DNA from: Chelydra serpentina
Taxonomy: Eukaryota; Chordata; Testudines; Chelydridae
NCBI GenBank assembly: GCA_037349315.1
Contig: JBAIAC010000057.1
Span: 14,229,501 to 14,293,500, forward strand
Length of the DNA stretch: 64,000 nt
Direction of reading: 5' to 3'
Shown here: positions 54,581 to 64,000 of the stretch, piece after piece
How the letters are laid out: every line of letters starts with the position of its first letter
Position numbering within the stretch: position 1 is the first letter of the stretch
Made by a program: the position numbers and the translations under genes
The notes under the pieces: generated by a model
What the model saw: the letters and a program-made list of their open reading frames with translations, nothing else
The model's database searches: none
What the model was told of the DNA's origin: nothing

Positions 54581-54704
54581 GGACGGGTGGTGGGGCTGAG
54601 CCCGCAGGTGGGGGGGCAGCGTTAGCAGGGGTGGGGGCGCAGGGCTGGTGCAAGGAAGTTTCGCCTAGGGCGCAAAACTTCCTTACACTGGCCCTGCCAA
54701 TAGA

Positions 54705-55469
54705 GCCTGCTTTTCCAAGGTCCTGAGCCCCCGGCGCATCCCACTTTAGTCAGGGGGAGCTGCAGGCCCAGAGAAGCTCCCTAATGGCCCGGCTCTGCTT
54801 TCATAACCTCCTTCTTGCCAGCTGCAGAGCAAGATTTATGGGGAGCCAGCTGCTCCTTTGGCCTTTTGTTTCCTGTCACTGCAGGCGGGCAGCGAGCCCT
54901 GAACAGCAGCCCCCACCGCTGGCAGACAGTGCGATCCATGCGGCTGAGGAACCCCGGGGAGATCAGAACATCGGCCGGCCTCCGTCTCCTCCCCCCACAT
55001 TGCTGACACACACACAAAGCTCAGATCAGGCCCTGCCTTTGCACCTTCCCTGTCCCTAGCTGCCAGCCCCGCAAACAGGGAGCGTCCCAGAGACTGGCTG
55101 GCCTGGTGCCCACGTGGAGGAGATGCCCTCCACGGCTGAGGTCAGGGGGCCTCGTATTTCTGCTCAGTCTGGGCCCCATTTGTGGCCATCCCGTCGGCTC
55201 TGACCACAGACCGCGTCAGGCCTGCAACAGCCTCTGCTGCCGTGACTGGGTGACCCGAAAGGGAGACTGCCGGACACAGACAGCCCCTGTGGTTCTCCCT
55301 GGCTCCCAGCCATGCTGCCTAGTGTTACTGCACAGGGTCTTCCCAAGTCCTGGGCTGGATTTTGCAGCCGGGAAAGGGAATGCCATCTGCACAGCAAAGA
55401 TGATTCAGCACCTGGAGCGACACATACTAATCATACCTAGATTCATACACCAGCACACATCAGAGCAGG
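54705..55469. other. Intergenic DNA, no recognised gene
   Basis: Nothing assignable. Confidence 0.4.
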
Positions 55470-55625
55470 CCAGTATCATGAGCTCCATTTTACAGGATGG
55501 GGAAACGGAGGCACAGAGAGACAGCGACTTGCTGAAGATCATGGAGCAGAGCAGAGCACTAGCTAAGTTGGGACCCAGGTCTCCTGAGTTCTAGCCCAGT
55601 GTGCTGGCCACTAGGCCATGCTGTC
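55470..55625 (-). repeat. MIR/L2-type relic
   Basis: CTCCATTTTACAGGATGGGG, then ACGGAGGCACAGAGAGA and GACTTGCTGAAG, reversed MIR/L2 consensus. Confidence 0.7.
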
Positions 55626-55744
55626 TCCCTCCCCTAGCACTCCCTTTACTCGCTGTACTCTGATCAGAAGTGACACCCCTCCCCCTCACACACTGTGACA
55701 CATCCCATGCTCCCCATAACTTCTTCCTCTCTGTCCGGCACAGA

Positions 55745-57795
55745 TTCATAGAATCATAGAATCTCAGGGTTGGAAGGGACCTCAGGAGGTCATCTAGTCC
55801 AACCCCCTGCTCAAAGCAGGACCAACCCCAACTAGATCATCCCAGCCAGGGCTTTGTCAAACCGGACCTTAAAAACCTCTAAGGAAGGAGATTCCACCAC
55901 CTCCCTAGGTAACCCATTCCAGTGCTTCACCACCCTACTAGTGAAAAAGTTTTTCCTAATATCCAACCTAAACCTCCCCCTCTGCAACTTGAGACCATTA
56001 CTCCTTGTTCTGTCATCTTCTACCCCTGAGAACATCCTCTTTGGAACCCCCTTTTAGGTAGTTGAAAGCAGCTATCAAATCCCTCCTCACTCTTCTCTTC
56101 TGCAGGCTAAACAATCCCAGTTCCCTCAGCCTCTCCTCATAAGTCATGTGCTCCAGCCCCCTTATCATTTTTGTTGCCCTCCGTTGGACTCTTTCCAATT
56201 TATCCACATCCTTCTTGTAGTGTGGGGCCCAAAACTGGACACAGTACTCCAAATGAGGCCTCACCAGTGCCGAATAGAGGGGAATAATCACGTCCCTCGA
56301 TCTGCTGGAAATGCCCCTACTTATACAGCCCAAAATGCTGTTAGCCTTCTTGGCAACAAGGGCACACTGTTGACTCATATTCAGCTTTTCATCCACTGTA
56401 ACCCCTAGGTCCTTTTCTGCAGAACTGCTGCCCAGCCATTCGGTCCCTAGTCTGTAGCAGTGCATGGGATTCTTCCGTCCTAAGTGCAGGACTCTGCACT
56501 TGTCCTTGTTGAACCTCATCAGATTTCTTTTGGCCCAATCCTCTAATTTGTCTAGGTCCCTCTGTATCCTGTCCCTACCCTCCAGCGTATCAACCACTCC
56601 TCCCAGTTTAGTGTCATCTGCAAACTTGCTAAGGGTGCAGTCCATACCATCCTCCAGATCGTTGATGAAGATATTGAACAAAATCGGCCCCAGCACCGAC
56701 CCTTGGGGCACTCCACTTGATACCGGCTGCCAACTAGATATGGAGCCATTGATCACTACCCATTGAGCACGACCATCCAGCCAGTTTTCTATCCACCTTA
56801 CCGTCCATTCATCCAGCCCATACTTCTTTAACTTGCTGGCAAGAACACTGTGGGAGACTGTATCAAAAGCTTTGCTAAAGTCAAGAAATAGCACATCCAC
56901 TGCTTTCCCCTCATCCACAGAGCCAGTTATCTCATCATAGAAGGCAATTAGGTTAGTCAGGCATGACTTGCCCTTGGTGAATCCATGCTGACTGTTCCTG
57001 ATCACTTTCCCTCCTTTAAGTGGCTCAGAATTGATTCCTTGAGGACCTGTTCCATGATTTTTCCAGGGACTGAGGTGAGTCTGACTGGCCTGTAGTTCCC
57101 CGGATCTTCCTTCTTCCCTTTTTAAAAGATGGGCACTACATTAGCTTTTTTCCAGTCATCCGGGACCTCCCCCGGTTGCCATGATTTGTCAAAGATAATG
57201 GCCAATGGCTCTGCAATCACATCGGCCAACTCCTTTAGCACCCTCGGATGCAGTGCATCCGGCCCCATGGACTTGTGTTCATCCAGCTTTTCTAAATAAT
57301 CCCGAACTACTTCTTTCTCCACAGAGGGCTGGTCACCTCCTCCCCATACCGTGCTGTGGAGTGCAGCTGTCTGGTAGCTGCCCTTGTCTGTGAAGACAGA
57401 TGCAAAAAAAGCATTGAGTACACTAGCTTTCTCCACATCCTCTGTCACTAGGTTCCCTCCCTCATTCAGCAAGGGGCCCACACTTTCCTTGACTTTCTTC
57501 TTGTTGCTCACATACCTGAAGAAACCCTTCTTGTTACTCCTAATATCTCCAGCTAGCTGCAACTCCAAGTGTGATTTGGCCTTCCTAATTTCACTCCTGC
57601 ATGCCTGAACAATATTTTTATACTCCTCCCTGGTCATTTGTCCAATTTTCCACTTCTTGTAAGCTGCTTTTTTGTGTTTAAGATGATCAATTATTTCACT
57701 GTTAAGCCAAGCTGGTCGCCTGCCATATTTACTTTTCTTTCTACACATCGGGATGGTTTGTTCCTGCAACCTCAATAAGGATTCTTTAAAACACA
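55745..57795 (-). mobile_element. CR1 LINE, 5'-truncated, 2 kb with most of the reverse transcriptase
   Basis: On minus, ORF2 is open from about 57775 to 57122 (linker, KKAAYKKWK, then DALHPRVLKELADVIAEPLAIIFDKSW in two motifs) and again from 57005 to 56013. The second part holds reverse transcriptase motifs [25 protein letters not shown] and FADDTKLGG, and the CR1 thumb/C-terminal [17 protein letters not shown]. Two lesions separate the frames: an in-frame TAA just after VVPIF at about 57123, and a one-base loss near 57005. The frame breaks again near 56015. The N-terminal endonuclease is absent. The 3' tail is at 55745-55860. Confidence 0.93.
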
Positions 57796-57827
57796 GAGAC
57801 AGATTTTTTAAGATGTGTATAGTGTAT

Positions 57828-57900
57828 CACCTGACCAGGAACTTGAACCCTGGACCCTCAGATTAAAGGTCTGATGCTCTACTAACTGAGCTAGCCAGGC
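57828..57900 (-). tRNA. tRNA-Lys(TTT)-like gene or pseudogene with C33
   Basis: The 73 bases fold as a full cloverleaf on the minus strand: acceptor GCCTGGC/GTCAGGT (two G-U pairs), D arm GCTC/GAGC, anticodon stem TCAGA/TCTGA with loop CCTTTAA (anticodon TTT), and T arm CAGGG-TTCAAGT-TCCTG. A-box TAGCTCAGTTAG and B-box GGTTCAAGT are intact. Position 33 is C instead of the near-invariant U, and no T-run terminator follows in the next 30 bases. It is therefore either a decayed gene or a tRNA-derived insertion. It lies about 30 bp from the 5' break of the CR1 copy. Confidence 0.65.
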
Positions 57901-59173
57901 TCAGAGTCCCTGCCCCCACCTTCCGCTGTTGCCTACAGCTACCCCAGCCCCTTGTGAATGTGACTCCACACACTGCCTGGGCCCCCACCAGCCACGTTCC
58001 TCATTCCTGACTGAAGGGACCCCTCTGAGGGGAGCGGGGAGTTCAGTCTGTTGAGACTATCGGGGACCAGTGTGTGCTGGAGGTGGGGCAGGGGAAGCCC
58101 TGCCTGCTAGGAGCTGGACTGAGACATCGTGCTGTGCAGAGTCACTCCCAAACTGGCCTGGATTTACACCCCTGGCCTGGGTGTAAAAGGCCCCGCGTCT
58201 CATGCCGGCTGCTCGCTCTGAGGCCGCACAAATCAGGCAACGGATGACGCGGGCAATGGGCGGGCGAGAGCAGCCCAGGCTCAGGGGGATGAGCTGAGTG
58301 ATGCTCAGATCTGGTTGCCTAAGGACCTGCCTTCAGCAAAGAATCCCCCGGCGCGCAGCCATGGACTGGCTGAGCTGACAGAGCCGGAGCTGCTGCTATG
58401 GGTCGTCAGGTCCTTTGAGCTTCATGCAGACCCACCTGAGGGCAGGAGGGTGAAGTGTGTGACTCTGCACAGACCCTCCTGGTCACCCCCCTGCCAGCGG
58501 GATTGCTAATCTGGTTCTTACCCCCTGCCAAATGCACAGTGTGCTGCCATGTCTCTGCCCAGTTCCTTGGCTTGCACAATAGCCAGGCAGAGAGGTCGAA
58601 GCCGAGCATTTCCCCCTTTGGGCTCTGCTGTGGGTTCATTGCAATGAGTCACCCAAGAGCCTTCACTGGCTTTGCTGGTGCCTACTTGCCGCTCTTAGCT
58701 AAACTCATACACCTGCTGTCCACACACGCACAGCCCAGCACCTGCTAGCTAAAAATACACACACCTGCTATTTCTACTACACACAGGACATCTGCTCTAT
58801 ACCTAAATACACACCTGCTCTCTGTGTACACACCCACCTGCCTTCCCATATTCACATCCAAACTCATTCAAGCCACTGCTGTCTAGATACAAACACTCAC
58901 ATCAATAAATGCCCATGGACCCCTGCTGTCTAAACACACACACACACACACCCCTATCATCTTGTAACCGCTTTCTTGTAGGCTTAGAAATTTCTCAACA
59001 TGCACAGAGTATTTCAGCTTCTATACACACATAGCCAGACTCCCAACTGGTGTAAATGGACATAAATTCAGTGAATATGGTGGAATCTGACTCACTAACC
59101 TTCACCTACCATCTACACAGCTTTCCATCCAAATACCCACTCACATGCTGATACACCTGCTGTCTGCTAGTGG

Positions 59174-59174
<1 letters not shown>

Positions 59175-59250
<76 letters not shown>
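59175..59250. repeat. (CA)38 microsatellite
   Basis: Uninterrupted CA dinucleotides, the longest simple repeat in the window and probably polymorphic. Confidence 0.98.
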
Positions 59251-59253
<3 letters not shown>

Positions 59254-62200
59254 CTCTCATCTATATAAGTAGCCCCTCACAGACACATCTGACAGATCCA
59301 TATGCTGCCTACGCTTCCTGCAGTCACGTGCACTATAGAACTACGAGGCACATAGACGTGCACACTCACTCATGCAAATCTGTGCTCATCACACTAGAAA
59401 CCCCCTGCAGGTACAAAGTCTTGCACAACTGGTTTATTTCAATGGCCCTTTTTTTTTGTTTGTTTTCTTTCTTTTTTTTTGCAAACACGTTGCTGATTTA
59501 CTATGTTTATCTTGGGAGAGAATAAATTGGCCCCGTCCCAAACCCAGTAAAACCTGGAAAGTGTTTCAAATTTACAAGCGAGAGCAGCGCAGATGCTGAG
59601 TGCCCGGGATGGCTGCAGCTCTAACAGGGATCCCGGATTTCCTAGTGGAATCCAGTGCACACCGCACAACCTTTCGGTTTAGCTTTAAAAGGAGCCTTAC
59701 GTGCGCTTAACGAAGGCTCATCTCCCAGGACATGCGGTGCCACGCTGACGTGAGACCTAGAGAGACCTACAGGTCACTAGAGCTTCTGCTTCTGCAGACC
59801 CCATCAGAAGGAATGGGCCAGTCTTACCCCAACTCCTATTTGGGCCATGGAAAGGATCCCCCCGGGCCAGCTATTTCCAGGACTGTCACTCACAATCTCA
59901 CATCCTACAAGCCCTCCTGTAGGATGGACACAGGAACCAGGACAGTTCATTGTCATTTTGCCTTCACTCATACCTGTGTAAATCAGGAGAGACCCCACTG
60001 AATAATACAAATAATAATATAATATAACATAATTAATGATAATTAATGTGGAGAGGACAGAGCAGGGGTGGCAGAGCTGGGGGGAGGGGCTCACACCCCA
60101 GCAATGAATATACTGGAGGGGATGGATCTGCCTCCATTGTGTTTTCCACTTCCACAATATCTCGCCGAGGCGAGAGCAGGACTGGTCTATTTTCCACCCC
60201 CACGCACACATGGGGATGTGGGGCACAGAGATGAGAGCAGGACCCAGAGCTCATGAGATCAGACCCACCACCAGGGAGCAAGTGGGACTCCCCAGCCCAG
60301 CCTGGGCCCAACTTCCCACCACTGTGGGTCCCAGCAGAGACACCCAGACCAGGGAGGGACAGGAGCATGTGCATCCGCCATGGGGTGGGGTGGGGAACAG
60401 AGCACCAGAACCTGCATGGGGGGCAGGGGTGTGTTGGTGCACAGGCTGCCAAGGAGCTGGGGGTGCCAAGGAACAGTGGGAACTGCCAAGACACCCCTTC
60501 CCAGCCCGGATCCAGCTCCCCCACATCCCACCCCTGAGTCTCAGTAGCATCCTCGCTCCCCCGCCTATCCCACCCCAGGGAGCCGCCACACACAGCCTGA
60601 CAGAGCATGGTTCTGCACATTGTGAGGGGGCCTGTTAGCACAGGCCAAGAAGGGGAATATATGGCACTAGAAGGCCCCAAAGAAATGCTCAGAGCAGTGA
60701 AAGGGGACCCAGCTAAACACATTTCTAGTGTCTGCTCAGCAGACGCATCCCTATGCCCAGGTCACACTTCAAAGCATGACAGCTGCCGCTGATTGCTCTA
60801 GGCGCAGGCAGCTGAGATGTTTGTGGTGGAGGGGCAGGAAGTTCTGGGGACATTGCTGCATTATGGTGCCATGCACTAGTGGGTACCTAAGTCCTGAGGA
60901 AGGGCCAAGCTGTGAGCTATGGGGCTGAGGACAGGGCCTGGGAACGGAGTTTGTAAGTGTGGAGCCATCTCTAGCTGGCGCATAGGAAAGACACCGCGAG
61001 GCGCTGGGCAAGGTGGAAAGAGGCTGGCAGTATTCCCCATGACCTCCAGGTGGCAGCACTGCGCCTCCCTCCCAGGCGGCAGGGTCAGTGCAGGGCGGGC
61101 AGAGCCCACTGTGAACTGTCGGCCGGCGCCGGGGGGCAGGCGGCTCACCCCCAGTACGGGTTTTGTCTGAGGAACTGACGATGCAGCTGCTATTAATTGG
61201 ACGAGGCTTGTAAAGAAACGAGGGGGGGCTGTACTCTGCCCTGCCTCGCAGCGGTGTGGCGAGGACACACACACACACAATTGCGAAGGGCTCCGATGGG
61301 TACGTCTGTGGCCCCCTCATCACTGTGCCAAGACTGACGGATTAGTTCCCCTATGTCGGGAGCGCTGTGGTGTATCTCCCCGCTGGTGCCACAACGGCCT
61401 GAGCAGCAGCCCGGGGTCCGGTCTGAGATGTGCCGCTGATGCACTGTAATTCCCTCCGTCCCCTGGGCACGAGGCGCTGAAGTGATTCGCTTGTGTCACA
61501 GACCAGCAGCCAATCACCGCGCTGCACCCGGCGCGTACGCAGTCACGGTGTACCCACGTCCCCGCTACGGACCTGGGCCAAGGCGTGGGTAGCCCATGGA
61601 GCGAAGAAGTAGAGTTCTCACTCCCCTGTGCGGGGGTGCGGAGAGTCCAAGTTAACAGTCGAGCCCTCACGGCTTGCTCTGGGCTTTGAGGTGCTTGCAA
61701 GGTATGTGCAAAGTGCAATTATCACCGGGGTGGAACTCCCGGTCCTGGAGCTGCAATCTCTCCTCGTGTATCCAGCGCCTGAATGAAGCCAAGGCTTGAA
61801 CTGGGCTGAAGGCAGGTGAGTCAAAAGGCTCCTTTGCCTTGGTAAGAGCTGGGCGAAGCTGGCTGTGGTGGGAGGCTGCTCGTTGCACACACCCCGTTAG
61901 CAAACGCTTTATTCAGGCGTGTAGGTAGCTGGGGGGGCGAGGAGGGCGGGAAGAACTGCTGAGCCACAGCCCCCCATCCGCACTACAGGGGAAAAGGCAG
62001 TCGCCCCCGCTCCAGACAGGAAAATGGAAATGCTGTCACAGGCTGGGAAGACAAGAGAAGCCACAGGGCCTAACGCATGCGGCGCGTTGCCAGGAGGCCT
62101 AGCACTGACCCTGGAGTGGGCTGGGGGAAGCGGCCGCCTCCAACCCAGCTAAATGGAACCAGGCTGCACAGCCCTGCCAAGCCCTGCTGAAATTCACCAC

Positions 62201-62589
62201 ATGTTGCAGCTGGCTTTTGAAACCGAGGAAAGTCACCCAGAGCCCTGGCTGCTTGGGGATGGGGTGGGGGGATCTATCCCTCCCCCGTCACAGCGTGTTC
62301 TGTGGCAGACGCCTTCCTGATTTATTCCGACAGCGTGAAGAACAGCAAGGGAGGTTTTGCCCTGAGATGCAATTTCTGCGGCTTTTAGCTTTGTGCCTCA
62401 AGAAAGGCAAAGACGGGACCCTGCATGGGCCAAGGTATTTCTGAAATGCTTCTTGCTGGCCAAATCCATCCCCTCTCCCCGCCCCCATCCTAGTTAGACC
62501 CTGTGGAAGAAGCAGCCTCTCCCCTGGGCAGCAGAGTGCCATCCTGCAGTACAAGAGACCTGAGTTTAGCAATGAGCTGAGAAAGCAGC

Positions 62590-62745
62590 GTGACCGGGAG
62601 GATCATGTGCTAGACTGGGAATAAGGAGAGCTGCAGTATATTCCTAGGTCGGCTCTGGGCTGCTGGGTGACCGTAGGCAAGTCATTTCAATGCTTTGTGC
62701 CTCAGTTTCCCTATGTGTAAAATCAGGATAATGATACTGACCTGC
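62590..62745 (+). repeat. MIR ancient SINE
   Basis: GCTGGGTGACCGTAGGCAAG, CCTCAGTTTCCCTATGTGTA and AATGATACTGACC appear in canonical MIR order. Confidence 0.8.
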
Positions 62746-63536
62746 TTAGATGAAAAGAGGGGCAGCACTGTCTCCCCGGCAACAGAATGGGGTTGTTTTC
62801 CCAGCCATTGGCAATAGCAATATAAGTGGATAACAGTGCTGGAAAGAGCACAGGTCTGGGGCCAGAGCCTGAGCTGCTTTCAATTGGCCTAACCCCACAG
62901 ATTTCACCAGAGGCACCGTGACTGATGCTCACCAAGGCTGCGGCCTGATGGAAATGAAATTAATTTTCCAGCCTGTTTCAGGGATCCGGAGTTGTATTAA
63001 ATCTCTCTCTAAAATTGTTGGAAAGTTGGTGCTCGGAAGGATTAGGTGGAAGGAGAAGAGACTTTGGGATTCTCTCCCCAGGTTGCAGGATCTCATTTAC
63101 ACCCGTCTGGCCCCAGTTGTAGTCACTGGCCCTGATTCTGCTTTTGGGTTCACCAGTGTAAACCCGGAGTAACTCCAGTGAAGTCGTTACACGGTGATAA
63201 AAACAGCATGAGTGAGATCACAAGCAGGCCCAATGGAGCGTGGAGGGAGTCTCGTGGGTCTAATTGAAGACAGGGTTTGTCCTGGTTTGTTCTAGCTCTT
63301 ATGCAATATGCCCTTCTCTTTCTGGGAAACAGGAGGCTGTTTGCTGTCTTGGAAGCTGCAAAGGGAGGCCTGGGGTTCAAGGAGACCCTGGCAGGGCTTC
63401 ATTTTCTCGGTTACTTTTGTAACTACGCCTTAAAGGACAGAATGAACCATTTGTTCCCTCCTGAGCCCCCCAGCCACAGGGGATGCTTTGGTTAATACGA
63501 TCAGATCGTCTCTTCTCAGCTGTGGGAGCGTGTCCT

Positions 63537-63914
63537 TGTGGTATATGGAAAACTGGATTGAAGCTGTAAGATGTCACTTTAAATAAGATGGTCCAGTAAA
63601 AGATATTACCGGGCCTACCATGACACTTTAAATACTCAGGATTTTTTCCTGGTCCAGCTTGCAGGCTAGGGGGCTCCGTAGGGAAATGTGCTCTCTAGAC
63701 GTCTCAGTCTGCAGCCAGCCAGCCTATGGTAAGGCGGCTTGAGATGGGCGTCTCCATTTTTAGGGAGCCGCCGGCCGTCTCTCTCTCTGTTTTGGGGCTC
63801 TTGTGCGTTACCGTTCTGCAGTCCAAGAAATAAAGTCGTGTTACGGTGCAACCTTGCTGCAAGAGTGTTTGTAGTTTTATCTACATTCTCGGTGTTGGGG
63901 CCATGAACATAACA
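63537..63914 (+). mobile_element. Solo LTR, 378 bp, with exact 5-bp target duplication
   Basis: It begins TGTGGTATATGG and ends ACATAACA, flanked by GTCCT on both sides (63532-63536 and 63915-63919). AATAAA is at 63829-63834, and a CTTTAAATA promoter-like box lies about 200 bp before it. No internal sequence is present. Confidence 0.9.
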
Positions 63915-64000
63915 GTCCTGCATGGGACAGCCCCAATTCCTTTATTCTCTCTTATGCGGCCCAAATTCAGCCTTGGGAAAGGCAGTCACAACCCCGTGGA

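Larger units (their letters stand above)
54100..54696. mobile_element. hAT element carrying an inverted local copy and a SINE
   Basis: The inverted ends are CAGGGCCGGCGCTA (left) and, inward on minus, CAGGGCCAGTGTAA (right). The flanking 8-bp duplications CCGATAGA (54092-54099) and CCAATAGA (54697-54704) differ by one base. Within it lies 54227-54580, an inverted copy of 53396-53553 with a SINE at 54291-54472. Only about 240 bp is hAT sequence proper. Confidence 0.8.
57901..63531. other. Intergenic DNA, CA-rich, no recognised gene
   Basis: From 58700 to 59280 the sequence is a degenerate array of CACACCTGCT-type motifs ending in a long CA microsatellite. A MIR relic lies at 62590-62745. ORFs of 130-230 codons near 60.0-61.3 kb are GC-rich, lack recognisable domains and overlap on both strands, so I do not call them. 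Confidence 0.4.

Noticed and set aside
59145..59525. 126-codon frame with a long Thr-His repeat
   Set aside because: It is read through the (CA)38 microsatellite and has no coding character outside it.
60033..60722. 229-codon minus-strand frame
   Set aside because: GC-rich sequence with long frames on both strands, no recognisable domain and no splice or start evidence.

Overview
The window is vertebrate genomic DNA. It has GT-AG introns, CA microsatellites, amniote-wide MIR/L2-type SINE and LINE relics, and an interspersed repeat set typical of a turtle: chicken-repeat-1 (CR1) LINEs, a tRNA-headed SINE with a CR1 tail, a Penelope-like 3' end, and Harbinger and hAT DNA transposons. I infer a turtle (Testudines) nuclear genome. 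The species cannot be read from the sequence.

Only one host protein-coding gene is recognisable. It is SERINC2 (serine incorporator 2) on the + strand, with nine coding exons between 8129 and 26632 and a 3' UTR ending near a polyadenylation signal at 27166. All nine exons have GT-AG borders and compatible phases and add up to 438 residues. Only the very short first coding exon is missing; it was not found in bases 1-8128 and may lie to the left of the window.

The most remarkable object lies in SERINC2 intron 4: a 5,049-bp, apparently complete Harbinger/PIF DNA transposon (11826-16874) flanked by a TTA target duplication. It carries two intact, tail-to-tail genes. One is a 427-residue HARBI1-like DDE nuclease on +. 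The other is a two-exon Myb/SANT-like DNA-binding partner on -. Each has its own polyadenylation signal. Inside the intron of the partner gene is a third, + strand, 96-codon open frame with a good start context, a poly(A) signal behind it and a 77-bp GC-rich tandem array in front. This possible three-gene Harbinger is the best candidate for something undescribed.

The 37 kb to the right of SERINC2 (27.2-64 kb) holds no host gene I can recognise. It is a graveyard of mobile DNA: three solo LTRs with exact 5-bp target duplications (37157-37731, 51343-52441, 63537-63914), a 2-kb 5'-truncated CR1 LINE (55745-57795), a decayed second LINE with a SINE inside it (39480-41430), a Penelope-like GIY-YIG fragment (50186-50938), several hAT and Harbinger-type MITEs, MIR/L2 relics and a tRNA-Lys-like sequence (57828-57900).

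Two local rearrangements stand out: an exact 238-bp inverted repeat with a 140-bp spacer (46800-47415), and a 158-bp segment at 53.4 kb that recurs inverted inside an hAT element 0.7 kb away and has since been split by a SINE. Bases 1-8128 hold intron-like sequence with a few repeats and no recognised gene.
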